Shown here piece by piece: positions 30,498-39,685 of a DNA stretch of 64,000 bases. The notes beneath the pieces were generated by a model. That model was not told the DNA's origin, ran no database searches, and saw nothing but the letters and a program-made list of their open reading frames with translations. How positions within the stretch are numbered: the stretch's first letter is position 1; each line of letters begins with the position of its first letter. Location: NCBI GenBank assembly GCA_900316955.1, contig ONEX01000012.1:39971-103970 (forward strand). The letters run 5' to 3'. Source of the stretch: an uncultured Bacteroidales bacterium (GTDB lineage: Bacteria; Bacteroidota; Bacteroidia; Bacteroidales; UBA932). The translations under genes were made by a program, and so were the position numbers.

Positions 30498-32767
30498 TAT
30501 TTCTTGAATGTAAACCGCTTCGACCGCACCTTGTCGGAACTGCCGCCGTACAGCAGCTCATACTTGCCGGGCAGCGGGACCATGTCCTGCTTCTCTTCCG
30601 ACCACCAGAGGAAAGTCTCGTTCTCGAGCGGGATGCACACCTTGACGGTCTTGCCGGCCGGGATGGTCACGCGGCGGAAGGCGCGGAGGGTCTTGACGGG
30701 GCCATTCGGATCGTCCTTGCGGCGGACATAGACCTGGACCACCTCGGTAGCCTCGCGCTTGCCGGTGTTCTTCACCGGGATGATGAGCGAGTTGTTCCGC
30801 ACTTTCGCCCGCTTGTAGCGGAACGTCGTGTAGGTGAGGCCGTAACCGAACGGATACAGGGCCTTCCCCTCGAAGAAGCGGTAGGTGTGGCCCTTCATGT
30901 CGTAGTTCTCGAAATCGGGCAGGTCATCCACGCTGCGGTAGAAGGTGACGGGAAGCTTGCCGGAAGGGGCGACGTCGCCGAAGAGGACGTCCGTGATGGC
31001 CAGACCGCCCTCCTCGCCCGGATACCAGGCCTGGAGGATGGCGTCGCAGGTCTCCGTCTCCGGGACCAGGCCGATGGCGCAGCCGGAGAAGTTCACGAGG
31101 ACGACCTTCTTGCCGGCGTCATGCAGGGCCTTCAGGAGGTCGCGCTGCACCTGCGGGAGTTCGATGTCCGTGCGGTCGCCGCCCTTGAAGCCGGGCAGCT
31201 GCACCGGCATCTCCTCGCCTTCCAGGCGGGGCGAGATGCCGCCCGCGAAGATCACGATGTCGATGTCCTTCAGGCTTTCGAGAACAGCCTCGACATCCAG
31301 CGCCGGGAGGAAGTCCTTCTGCCGCTCGTCCTGGCGGCGGATATAGTTCTGGATATCCTGCACGCCGATGGCGAACTGCTTCGCGACGGCCTCCAGCTCG
31401 GCGCCGGTCATGTTCCGGGCCTTTTCCAGCGGGTTGTTCGGATCGGGTTTCGGCATGAACTCGTTGGAGATCAGGCCGCAGCCGCGGACGTACTGGATGC
31501 CGGGAATCCGCTCCTTGAGGGCCTCGTACAGGGTGACCGTCCGGTTCGGGACGGGATTGTAGTTGCCCCACTGCATCTTCGCGTCATCTCCGTTGGGGCC
31601 CACCAGCGCGATCCGCGCATTGGCAGCCAGCGGCAGGATGCCGCCCTTGTTCTGGAGAAGGACCATCGACTCCTGCGCCATCTTCCGGGAAAGGGCGAGG
31701 TGCTCCTCCCCTTCCACGATGGAGGGCGAAAGGTGGTCCCAGAGGGAGATGTCGTCCATCTCGCCCAGGCGGTAGCGGGCCGCGAACAGGCGGATCAGGT
31801 TCCGGTCCAGGTCCTTTTCGTCCAGCAGGCCGCGCTCGACGGCCTCCGGAATATGACGATAGGTCCCGCCGCACTCGGTGTCCACGCCGGAGTGGATGGC
31901 CAGGGCCGCCGCGGCGGCGACATCGGGCACATACTCGTGATGGTTCTTGCGGTAGAAGTCGTCGACAGCGCCGCAGTCGGAGGTGATGATGCCCTTGTAG
32001 CCCCATTCACCCCGGAGGATCTTGTTGATGAGCTCGTCGGAGGCGCCGCAGGGAACGCCGCGGAAGCGGTTGTAGGCGGTCATCACTTCCTGGACATCGG
32101 CCTTGACCACCAGGTCCTTGAAGGCCGGGAGGTAGGTTTCGCGGAGGTCGCGCTCGGAGACGACGGCGTCATAGCTGTGGCGGTTCCATTCCGGGCCGGA
32201 GTGGACGGCGTAGTGCTTCGCACAGGCGTGGGCCTTCAGGACCGGGGAATCCGACGGACCCTGCAGGCCGCGGACGACGGCCATGCCCAGCTGGCCCGTC
32301 AGGTACGGGTCCTCGCCGTAGGTTTCCATGCCCCGTCCCCAGCGCGGGTCGCGGAAGATGTTGATGTTCGGCGTCCAGAAGGTGACGCCCTGGTACTGCT
32401 TCACCAGGCCCGTCTTCCGGGCCTCGTCGTACTTCACCCGCGCCTCGTCGCTGACGGCCGTGAAGACCTCATACACAAGCGGTTCATCGAAGGAGGCGGC
32501 CATGCCGATAGGCTGCGGGAACACCGTGGCGGCCCCGTTGCGGGCCACCCCGTGCAGGGCCTCGCTCCACCAGTTGTAGGCCTTGATGCCCAGGGCGGGC
32601 ACCGCGGCGGACGAATTCATGGACAGGGACGTCTTCTCCTCCAGGGTCAGGCGGGAAACCAGGTCTTTCGCCCGCTCTTCGGGCGGAAGGGAACGGTCTT
32701 TGTAGGCTTGGGCCGAGAGGACGGCGGAGATGGTGCAGAGCATCAGGATCGTAGTCAGTCGTTTCAT
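30497..32767 (-). CDS. GH3 beta-xylosidase/arabinofuranosidase-type glycosidase
   Basis: 756 residues from the ATG at 32767, which begins a signal peptide (1-20, VLSAQ). The N-terminal YNWWSEALHGVAR and FPQPIGMAASFD and the ETYGEDPYL motif are those of the xylosidase branch of GH3. Catalytic Asp264 in ITSDCGAVDD. An inserted segment precedes the C-terminal fibronectin-III-like domain. Secreted but not lipidated, unlike the other two GH3 enzymes here. It is followed by an SDR gene after 20 bp. Confidence 0.9.
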   Translation of the reverse strand: MKRLTTILMLCTISAVLSAQAYKDRSLPPEERAKDLVSRLTLEEKTSLSMNSSAAVPALGIKAYNWWSEALHGVARNGAATVFPQPIGMAASFDEPLVYEVFTAVSDEARVKYDEARKTGLVKQYQGVTFWTPNINIFRDPRWGRGMETYGEDPYLTGQLGMAVVRGLQGPSDSPVLKAHACAKHYAVHSGPEWNRHSYDAVVSERDLRETYLPAFKDLVVKADVQEVMTAYNRFRGVPCGASDELINKILRGEWGYKGIITSDCGAVDDFYRKNHHEYVPDVAAAAALAIHSGVDTECGGTYRHIPEAVERGLLDEKDLDRNLIRLFAARYRLGEMDDISLWDHLSPSIVEGEEHLALSRKMAQESMVLLQNKGGILPLAANARIALVGPNGDDAKMQWGNYNPVPNRTVTLYEALKERIPGIQYVRGCGLISNEFMPKPDPNNPLEKARNMTGAELEAVAKQFAIGVQDIQNYIRRQDERQKDFLPALDVEAVLESLKDIDIVIFAGGISPRLEGEEMPVQLPGFKGGDRTDIELPQVQRDLLKALHDAGKKVVLVNFSGCAIGLVPETETCDAILQAWYPGEEGGLAITDVLFGDVAPSGKLPVTFYRSVDDLPDFENYDMKGHTYRFFEGKALYPFGYGLTYTTFRYKRAKVRNNSLIIPVKNTGKREATEVVQVYVRRKDDPNGPVKTLRAFRRVTIPAGKTVKVCIPLENETFLWWSEEKQDMVPLPGKYELLYGGSSDKVRSKRFTFKK

Positions 32768-32804
32768 TATCAGGCAGATGTTGTTGTTGGCAAGGTTAGT
32801 TTTA

Positions 32805-32812
32805 CAAAAATA
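32805..32812 (-). promoter_or_regulatory. TAnnTTTG -7 box of the GH3-SDR unit
   Basis: Minus strand TATTTTTG, 37 nt upstream of the ATG at 32767; back-to-back with the flippase promoter. Confidence 0.65.
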
Positions 32813-32845
32813 AGAAAAACGGACGGAATAAAAAGGGAATTTCCG

Positions 32846-32853
32846 TAAATTTG
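32846..32853 (+). promoter_or_regulatory. TAnnTTTG -7 box of the flippase gene, 8 nt from the start codon
   Basis: TAAATTTG followed by eight bases and the ATG at 32862, leaving almost no 5' leader. Confidence 0.65.
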
Positions 32854-32861
32854 TACCACTT

Positions 32862-34355
32862 ATGGCAGATATGAAAACCCTGGCCAAGGATACGGCCATC
32901 TACGGACTCAGCAGCATCATCGGGCGGTTCCTGAACTACCTGCTCGTTCCCCTCTATACCTACAAAATCGCGGCGGCCAGCGGTGGCTACGGGGTCATCA
33001 CGAACCTGTACGCCTACACCGCTCTCCTCCTGGTCATCCTGACCTACGGCATGGAGACGACCTTCTTCCGCTTCGCGAACAAGGAGGGCGAGGACCCGAA
33101 ACTGGTCTATTCCTCGATCCTTCGGATGGTCGGCCTCACCTCGCTCGTGTTCATTGGCCTGGTGTTCGCCTTCATCGGGCCCATCTCCTCGGCCATGGGC
33201 TATCCCGAGCACCCGTCCTATATCTGGTCGCTCGCCATCGTGGTGGCCCTGGACGCCTTCCAGGCCATCCTGTTCTCCTACCTTCGGTACCAGAAGCGGC
33301 CGCTCAAGTTCGCGGCGCTGAAACTGCTGTTCATCGGCCTGAACATCGCCCTGAACCTGGTGTACTTCGTCCTGCTCCCCAAGCTGTACGACGGGAATCC
33401 GGCGGTATGGGGCAAGCTGTACAACCCCGAAGTTGGCGTCGGTTACGTGTTCTATATCAACCTGTTCTGCACTTCCCTCGTCACCTTCTTCTTCGCGAAG
33501 GAGCTGAAGGGCATCGGCTACGGGTTCGACTGGAACCTGTGCAAGCGGATGCTTTCCTACAGCTGGCCCATCCTGGTGCTCGGCATCGCCGGCATCCTGA
33601 ACCAGACGGCCGACAAGATCCTTTTCCCGAAGGTCTATCCCGGGGCCGATGCGAACGTCCAGCTGGGCATCTACGGGGCCGTTGTGAAGATCGCCATGAT
33701 CATGGCGCTCATCACGCAGGCCTTCCGGTATGCCTATGAGCCGTTCGTGTTCGGCAACTCCCGCGAGAAGGACAACAAGGAGACGTATGCGAAGGGAATG
33801 AAGTATTTCGTCATCTTCACGCTGCTGGCCTTCCTGTGCGTGATGGCCTATATGAACGTGCTCCGCTACATCATCAAGAGCGACTACTGGGACGGCCTGA
33901 AGGTAGTCCCGATCGTGATGGCGGCGGAGATGATGATGGGCATCTACTTCAACCTGTCCTTCTGGTACAAGCTCACGGACAAGACCATCTGGGGCGCCGT
34001 CTTCTCCGGCATCGGCTGCGCCGTCCTCATCGGCATCAACGTCCTCCTGGTCCCGAAATACGGCTACATGGCCTGCGCCTGGGGCGGTTTCGCCGGCTAC
34101 GGCGTCGCGATGCTGCTGTCTTATTTCGTCGGGCAGAAGTACTATCCTATCGACTATCCCATCAAGGAGATGCTCATCTACACGCTCCTGGCGGCCGTGC
34201 TTTTCGTGGGCATCACCTACTCCAACAAGCTCCTCGGGTTCTGGCCGGCCATCCTCGTGAACACCGTCCTGGTCTGTATCTTCCTCGCGTACATCGTGAA
34301 GAAGGACCTGCCGCTGGCGGAGATTCCGGTGGTCGGAAAATACTTCAAGAAATAA
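32862..34355 (+). CDS. Polysaccharide/oligosaccharide flippase (Wzx/MVF superfamily)
   Basis: 497 residues with about 14 hydrophobic segments spread evenly over the length. The N-terminal TAIYGLSSIIGRFLNYLLVP and GYGVITNLYAY are typical of polysaccharide biosynthesis export proteins. It flips undecaprenyl-linked sugar units to the periplasmic face. It stands alone, with a terminator after it and no glycosyltransferase genes beside it, so the glycan it serves is not visible here. Confidence 0.85.
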   Translation: MADMKTLAKDTAIYGLSSIIGRFLNYLLVPLYTYKIAAASGGYGVITNLYAYTALLLVILTYGMETTFFRFANKEGEDPKLVYSSILRMVGLTSLVFIGLVFAFIGPISSAMGYPEHPSYIWSLAIVVALDAFQAILFSYLRYQKRPLKFAALKLLFIGLNIALNLVYFVLLPKLYDGNPAVWGKLYNPEVGVGYVFYINLFCTSLVTFFFAKELKGIGYGFDWNLCKRMLSYSWPILVLGIAGILNQTADKILFPKVYPGADANVQLGIYGAVVKIAMIMALITQAFRYAYEPFVFGNSREKDNKETYAKGMKYFVIFTLLAFLCVMAYMNVLRYIIKSDYWDGLKVVPIVMAAEMMMGIYFNLSFWYKLTDKTIWGAVFSGIGCAVLIGINVLLVPKYGYMACAWGGFAGYGVAMLLSYFVGQKYYPIDYPIKEMLIYTLLAAVLFVGITYSNKLLGFWPAILVNTVLVCIFLAYIVKKDLPLAEIPVVGKYFKK

Positions 34356-34359
34356 CAGA

Positions 34360-34382
34360 AGCCCGGTCCGCCGGGCTTTTTT
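34360..34382 (+). terminator. Rho-independent terminator of the flippase gene
   Basis: Stem AGCCCGG / CCGGGCT with a TCCG loop, then six Ts, starting 5 bp past the stop codon. Confidence 0.92.
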
Positions 34383-34385
34383 CTT

Positions 34386-34412
34386 GTCATTCCGAGCAAA
34401 GCGAAGGAATCA
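34386..34412. repeat. Short palindromic repeat of the TCATTCCGAGC...GGAATCA type
   Basis: Imperfect inverted repeat (CATTCCGAGC / GCGAAGGAATC) between the flippase terminator and the hut promoter. Same style as the element at 30474. Confidence 0.6.
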
Positions 34413-34436
34413 TGTTACAATTTGAAAACAAATTGC

Positions 34437-34444
34437 TATCTTTG
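34437..34444 (+). promoter_or_regulatory. TAnnTTTG -7 box of the hut operon
   Basis: TATCTTTG, 25 nt upstream of the ftcD start. No other box of this type precedes the hut genes, so all four are probably read from it. Confidence 0.65.
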
Positions 34445-34469
34445 AGAGATAAACTGATAACCTTTTTCT

Positions 34470-36176
34470 ATGAAAAGAATCATCGAATGCGTGCCCAACT
34501 ATAGCGAAGGGCGGGACAAGTCGGTCATCGACGCCATCGTGGCGGCGATCGCCGCGGTCGAGGGCGTGAAAGTGCTGGACGTGGATCCCGGCGAGGCGAC
34601 GAACCGAACGGTCGTGACCTTCGTGGGCGAGCCGGAACCGGTGGTCGAGGCCGCCTTCCGGGGCGCGGCGAAAGCCCAGGAACTGATCGACATGCGCCAG
34701 CATCACGGCGCGCACCCGCGCAGCGGAGCGACCGACGTGCTGCCGCTCATCCCGGTGTCCGGGATTACGCTGGAAGAATGCGCGACGCTGGCCCGCGGAC
34801 TCGCGGAGCGGATGTATAAGGAACTCGGCATCCCCTGCTACTGCTACGAGGCCGCGGCCTTCAAGCCGGAGCGGCGGAACCTCGCCGTGTGCCGGGCGGG
34901 CGAATACGAGGCCCTGCCCGAGAAGATGGCCGATCCGGACCGCAAGCCGGACTTCGGCGGCGCGTGGGACGAAGTCGCCGCCCGCGCCGGCGCCACCAAC
35001 GTGGGCGCCCGCAACTTCCTCATCGCGGTCAATTACAACCTGAACACCACCTCCACCCGCCGCGCGATGGCCGTCGCCTTCGACGTGCGCGAGAAGGGCC
35101 GCAAGGCCCGCGAAGGCGGCTCCCTCACCGGCAAGCTGCTGAAGGACGAGAAGGGCGAGCAGATCTGGATTCCCGGCACGCTGAAGGGCTGCAAGGCCAT
35201 CGGCTGGTACATCGACGAATACGGCATCGCGCAGGTGTCCATGAACATTACCGACATCGACACGGTGCCCCTGCACGTCGCATACGAGGAGGTTTGCCGC
35301 GCCGCGGCCGCCCGCGGGCTCAAGGTCACCGGCGTGGAAATCGTCGGCCTGGTCCCGAAGCGCGTCCTCATCGACGCCGGCAAGTTCTATCTCGCCAAGC
35401 AGCAGCGGTCGCTGGGCATTTCCGAGGAGGAAATCCTCAAGATCGCCGTCAAATCGATGTCCCTGGACGACCTCAAGCCCTTCAACCCGAAGGAGAAGGT
35501 CATCGAATACCTGATGGAAGACGAGGCCGAACTCGCAGTCCGCGAGAAGCTGGTCCGGATGTCCGTCAAGGGCTTCGCCGCCGAGACGGCCTCCGAGTCT
35601 CCCGCCCCGGGCGGCGGGTCGATATCGGCCTATATGGGTGCGCTCGGCGCCGCCCTTGCCACGATGGTCGCGAACCTGTCTTCGCACAAGCGCGGCTGGG
35701 ACGACCGCTGGAAGGAATTCTCCGACGTAGCCGAAAAGGGCCAGGCCCTGATGGCGGAGCTCCTCGCCCTGGTCGATGAGGACACGGCCGCCTTCAACCG
35801 CATCATGGACTGCTTCTCCATGCCGAAGGGCACGCCCGAGGAGAAGGCCGCCCGCGCCGCCGCGCTCGAAGAGGCGACGCTCTACGCCGCCTCCGTGCCG
35901 CTGAAGACGATGGAAGCGGCCCTGAAAGCCCTCCCGCTGGCGCTCGAGATGGCGCAGAAGGGCAACCCGGCGTCGGCCTCCGACGCGGGCGTCGCGGCCC
36001 TCGCCGCCGTCGCCGGCATCCGCGGCGCCGCCCTCAACGTCCGCATCAACGCCGCCGGCCTCACGGACAAAGCCCCCGCCGAACCGCTCCTCACCCGCGC
36101 CGACGCCATCGTCGCCGAAGCCCTCGCCCTGCAGGACCAGGTGCTCGCCGAAGTGAACAAGCATATCGAAGCCTGA
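34470..36176 (+). CDS. ftcD: Bifunctional glutamate formimidoyltransferase / formimino-THF cyclodeaminase
   Basis: 568 residues. The N-terminal formiminotransferase (about 1-300) has ECVPNYSEGRD, DVDPGEATNRTVVTF and HHGAHPRSGATDVLP. The C-terminal cyclodeaminase (about 355-565) has ESPAPGGGSISA. Last step of the pathway: transfers the formimino group of N-formimino-glutamate to tetrahydrofolate, releasing glutamate, then makes methenyl-THF and ammonia. The fused two-domain layout is the animal-like form also found in Bacteroidetes. First gene of the operon; 3 bp to hutU. Confidence 0.93.
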   Translation: MKRIIECVPNYSEGRDKSVIDAIVAAIAAVEGVKVLDVDPGEATNRTVVTFVGEPEPVVEAAFRGAAKAQELIDMRQHHGAHPRSGATDVLPLIPVSGITLEECATLARGLAERMYKELGIPCYCYEAAAFKPERRNLAVCRAGEYEALPEKMADPDRKPDFGGAWDEVAARAGATNVGARNFLIAVNYNLNTTSTRRAMAVAFDVREKGRKAREGGSLTGKLLKDEKGEQIWIPGTLKGCKAIGWYIDEYGIAQVSMNITDIDTVPLHVAYEEVCRAAAARGLKVTGVEIVGLVPKRVLIDAGKFYLAKQQRSLGISEEEILKIAVKSMSLDDLKPFNPKEKVIEYLMEDEAELAVREKLVRMSVKGFAAETASESPAPGGGSISAYMGALGAALATMVANLSSHKRGWDDRWKEFSDVAEKGQALMAELLALVDEDTAAFNRIMDCFSMPKGTPEEKAARAAALEEATLYAASVPLKTMEAALKALPLALEMAQKGNPASASDAGVAALAAVAGIRGAALNVRINAAGLTDKAPAEPLLTRADAIVAEALALQDQVLAEVNKHIEA

Positions 36177-36179
36177 ACT

Positions 36180-38201
36180 ATGAATAAGTTTCAAGAGGAA
36201 ATCTTGGCGGGCATTCCGGCGGAGTTGCCGGAGGTGAAGCCGTATGATCCGGAGATCAACCACGCCCCCAAGCGGAAGGATATCCTGACCGATGAGGAGA
36301 AGGTGCTGGCGCTGAAGAATGCGCTGCGCTACTTCCCGGCCAAGCATCACGCCGTGCTGGCGAAGGAGTTCGCCGAGGAGCTGCACAAGTACGGACGCAT
36401 CTATATGTACCGTTTCCGCCCGTCCTATGAGATGTACGCCAGGCCCATCGACGAGTATCCGGCCAAGAGCCGGCAGGCGGCGGCTATCATGGCGATGATC
36501 CAGAACAACCTGGATCCGCGCGTGGCGCAGCATCCGCACGAGCTCATCATCTACGGCGGCAACGGCGCCATCTTCCAGAACTGGGCGCAATACCGCCTTG
36601 TGATGCAGTACCTCGCCACGATGACGGACGAGCAGACGCTCGTGATGTACTCCGGTCATCCGCTGGGCCTGTTCCCGAGCCACAAGGATGCGCCGCGGGT
36701 AATCGTCACCAACGGCATGGTCATCCCGAACTACTCGAAGCCCGACCACTGGGAGAAGTTCAACGCCCTGGGCGTGAGCCAATACGGCCAGATGACGGCC
36801 GGTTCCTATATGTACATCGGCCCCCAGGGCATCGTCCACGGCACCACCATCACGGTGATGAACGCCGCGCGGAAGCAGCTGAAGGCCAAAGGCCTGAACG
36901 GCGACGACCGCGGCGGCCTGCTGTTCGTGACGGCGGGCCTCGGCGGCATGTCCGGCGCCCAGCCGAAGGCGGGCAACATCGCCGGCGTGGTCAGCGTCAC
37001 GGCCGAAATCAACCCCAAGGCCGCGGAGAAGCGCTACGCGCAGGGCTGGGTCGACGAGCTCCACACGGACCTGGACGAGCTCATCCCCCGCATCCGCAAG
37101 GCCGTGGCCGGGAAGGAGGTCGTCTCCCTCGCCTATGTGGGCAACATCGTGGACCTGTGGGAACGGCTTGCCGACGAAGGCGTGCACGTGGACCTGGGCT
37201 CCGACCAGACCTCCCTCCACAACCCGTGGGCGGGCGGCTACTACCCCGTGGGCTACAGCCTCGAGGAATCCAAGAAGATGATGGCCGAGGAGCCGGAGCG
37301 GTTCAAGGAGGCGGTTCAGGCGTCGCTCAGACGCCACGTCGCCGCCGTGAACCGCCTCGCGGACCGAGGCATGTACTTCTTCGACTACGGCAACGCCTTC
37401 CTCCTGGAAAGCTCCCGCGCCGGGGCCGACGTCCTCAAGGCCGACGGCACCTTCCGGTATCCGTCCTACGTGCAGGACATCATGGGCCCGCTCTATTTCG
37501 ACTATGGGTTCGGCCCGTTCCGCTGGGTGTGCATGAGCGAGAAGCCGGAGGACCTCGCGAAGTCCGACGCCCTCGCCGTGAAGGTCCTCGGCGAAATCGC
37601 CGCCACGGCCCCCGAGGAAATCGCCGGGCAGATGCGCGACAACATCCACTGGATCGAGGAAGCCGGCCGGAACCACCTCGTGGTGGGCTCCCAGGCCCGC
37701 ATCCTCTACGCGGACTGCGAAGGACGCACCAAGATCGCCCTCGCCTTCAACGAGGCCATCCGCAAGGGCGAGATCACCGCGCCCATCGTCCTGGGCCGCG
37801 ACCACCACGACGTCTCCGGCACGGACTCCCCCTTCCGCGAGACTTCCAACATCTACGACGGCTCGCAGTTCACCGCCGACATGGCCGTCCAGAACGTCAT
37901 CGGCGACGGCTTCCGCGGCGCAACGTGGGTGTCCATCCACAACGGCGGCGGCGTGGGCTGGGGCGAAGTCATCAACGGCGGCTTCGGCATGGTCATCGAC
38001 GGCAGCGACGACAGCGCCCGCCACATCCGCGAAATGCTGTTCTGGGACGTGAACAACGGCATCGCCCGCCGCAGCTGGGCCCGGAACGAGGGCGCCCGTT
38101 TCGCCATCGAGCGCGAAATGGCCCGCACCCCCGGACTCAAGGTCACCCTCCCGAACTTCGCCGACGAAACCCTTCTCCGTAAAACCCTGAACGAACTATG
38201 A
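36180..38201 (+). CDS. hutU: Urocanate hydratase
   Basis: 673 residues, longer than the typical 550-560 of proteobacterial HutU. Signature segments: MYSGHPLG (LYMQSG-like equivalent), NGMVIPNYS, GSYMYIGPQGIVHGT, GLGGMSGAQ, DQTSLHNPW and the C-terminal SIHNGGGVGWGEVINGGFG. It adds water to urocanate using tightly bound NAD to give imidazolone-propionate. Extra length is mostly in the N-terminal 90 residues and around 430-500. The stop overlaps the hutH start (ATGA). Confidence 0.93.
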   Translation: MNKFQEEILAGIPAELPEVKPYDPEINHAPKRKDILTDEEKVLALKNALRYFPAKHHAVLAKEFAEELHKYGRIYMYRFRPSYEMYARPIDEYPAKSRQAAAIMAMIQNNLDPRVAQHPHELIIYGGNGAIFQNWAQYRLVMQYLATMTDEQTLVMYSGHPLGLFPSHKDAPRVIVTNGMVIPNYSKPDHWEKFNALGVSQYGQMTAGSYMYIGPQGIVHGTTITVMNAARKQLKAKGLNGDDRGGLLFVTAGLGGMSGAQPKAGNIAGVVSVTAEINPKAAEKRYAQGWVDELHTDLDELIPRIRKAVAGKEVVSLAYVGNIVDLWERLADEGVHVDLGSDQTSLHNPWAGGYYPVGYSLEESKKMMAEEPERFKEAVQASLRRHVAAVNRLADRGMYFFDYGNAFLLESSRAGADVLKADGTFRYPSYVQDIMGPLYFDYGFGPFRWVCMSEKPEDLAKSDALAVKVLGEIAATAPEEIAGQMRDNIHWIEEAGRNHLVVGSQARILYADCEGRTKIALAFNEAIRKGEITAPIVLGRDHHDVSGTDSPFRETSNIYDGSQFTADMAVQNVIGDGFRGATWVSIHNGGGVGWGEVINGGFGMVIDGSDDSARHIREMLFWDVNNGIARRSWARNEGARFAIEREMARTPGLKVTLPNFADETLLRKTLNEL

Positions 38202-39685
38202 TCCATACCATCTCCACCGGCCGCATCACCCTCGAGCGCCTGAAAGAAATCATCGACAACCACGCCACCCTCGTCCTCTCGGAAGAGGCAAAGATGGCCA
38301 TCCTCAAGTGCCGCCGCTACCTGGACGAGAAGATGAAGGACCCGGAAAAGCCCCTCTACGGCATCACCACGGGCTTCGGCTCCCTCTATAATGTCACCAT
38401 CCCGGCCGACGAGCTGTCCCAGCTCCAGCACAACCTCGTGATGTCGCACGCCTGCGGCGCCGGCGAGACCGTCCGCCCGGAAATCGTGAAGCTGATGCTC
38501 TTCCTGAAGGCCCAGAGCCTGTCCTACGGCCACTCGGGCGCGCAGCTCATCACCGTGCAGCGGCTCATCGACATGTTCAACGAGGACATCCTGCCGGTCG
38601 TGTACCAACAGGGTTCCCTCGGCGCTTCCGGCGACCTCGCCCCGCTCGCCCACCTGAGCCTCCCGCTCATCGGCCTGGGCGAAGTCCTATACCAGGGGAA
38701 GGTCCGTCCCGCCGCGGAAGTATGGGCCGAAAAGGGCTGGGAGCCCATCACGCTCCAGTCCAAGGAAGGCCTCGCGCTGCTGAACGGCACCCAGTTCATG
38801 AGCGCCCACGCCGTCTACTCCCTCCTCAAGAGCATGCGGCTCTCCAGGTGGGCCGACCGCATCGCCGCGATGTCCCTGGACGCCTACGACGGGCGCATCG
38901 AACCGTTCCTGCCCCTGACGCACCTCCTCCGGCCGCATACCGGCCAGATCGAGACCGGGAAACGGTTCCTCGCCACCCTGGAAGGCAGTGAGCTCATCCG
39001 TCGGCCCAAGGAGCACGTGCAGGACCCGTACAGTTTCCGCTGCATCCCGCAAGTCCACGGCGCCGTGAAGGACAACATCAACTACGTGAAGTCGGTGATC
39101 GAGAACGAGATCAACTCCGCGACGGACAACCCGAACATCTTCCCGGACGAGGACATGATCATCTCCGCGGGCAACTTCCACGGCGAGCCCATCGCCATCC
39201 CGATGGACGCTCTCGCCATCGCGATGTCGGAGCTCGCAAGTATCTCTGAAAGACGCACTTACCAGCTCATCCACGGCCTCCGCGGCCTCCCGAAGTACCT
39301 GGTCGCCAACCCCGGCCTGAACAGCGGTTTCATGATTCCGCAGTACACGGCCGCGAGCATCGTAAGCCAGAACAAGGGGCTCTGCTGGCCCGCCTCCTGC
39401 GACTCGATTCCCTCGTCGCAGGGCCAGGAGGACCACGTGAGCATGGGCTCGAACTCCGCCACCAAGCTGGTCCGCGTCGTGGACAACACCGAGACGGTCC
39501 TGGGCATCGAACTCTTCAACGCCGCCCAGGCCCTCGAGTTCCGCCGCCCGGCGAAGACCTCCCCCATCCTGGAGCGCATCTTCGAAGACTACCGCAAGGT
39601 CGTCCCCTTCATCGACAACGACACCTACATGCACCCCCTGATCGAAAAATCCGTCCAGTTCCTCCACCAGGAGCAGTATCTATGA
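38198..39685 (+). CDS. hutH: Histidine ammonia-lyase
   Basis: 495 residues. The MIO prosthetic group forms from A143-S144-G145 (GSLGASGDLAPL). YGITTGFGSL near the N terminus carries the catalytic tyrosine, and QDPYSFRCIPQVHG (written VQDPYSFRC here), ATDNPNIF and the C-terminal SQGQEDHVSMG segment are all present. It removes ammonia from histidine to give trans-urocanate. The 4-base overlap with both neighbours supports the hut role over an aryl-polyene ammonia-lyase role. Confidence 0.94.
   Translation: MIHTISTGRITLERLKEIIDNHATLVLSEEAKMAILKCRRYLDEKMKDPEKPLYGITTGFGSLYNVTIPADELSQLQHNLVMSHACGAGETVRPEIVKLMLFLKAQSLSYGHSGAQLITVQRLIDMFNEDILPVVYQQGSLGASGDLAPLAHLSLPLIGLGEVLYQGKVRPAAEVWAEKGWEPITLQSKEGLALLNGTQFMSAHAVYSLLKSMRLSRWADRIAAMSLDAYDGRIEPFLPLTHLLRPHTGQIETGKRFLATLEGSELIRRPKEHVQDPYSFRCIPQVHGAVKDNINYVKSVIENEINSATDNPNIFPDEDMIISAGNFHGEPIAIPMDALAIAMSELASISERRTYQLIHGLRGLPKYLVANPGLNSGFMIPQYTAASIVSQNKGLCWPASCDSIPSSQGQEDHVSMGSNSATKLVRVVDNTETVLGIELFNAAQALEFRRPAKTSPILERIFEDYRKVVPFIDNDTYMHPLIEKSVQFLHQEQYL

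Noticed and set aside
34410-38024. A 1204-codon open frame on the minus strand
   Set aside because: Antisense to ftcD and hutU, whose protein motifs are unambiguous; its own translation shows no domain.
38198-39685. The ammonia-lyase as the missing aryl-polyene starter enzyme
   Set aside because: It overlaps hutU and hutI by 4 bases each and has HAL-type segments, so the hut role is far more likely.
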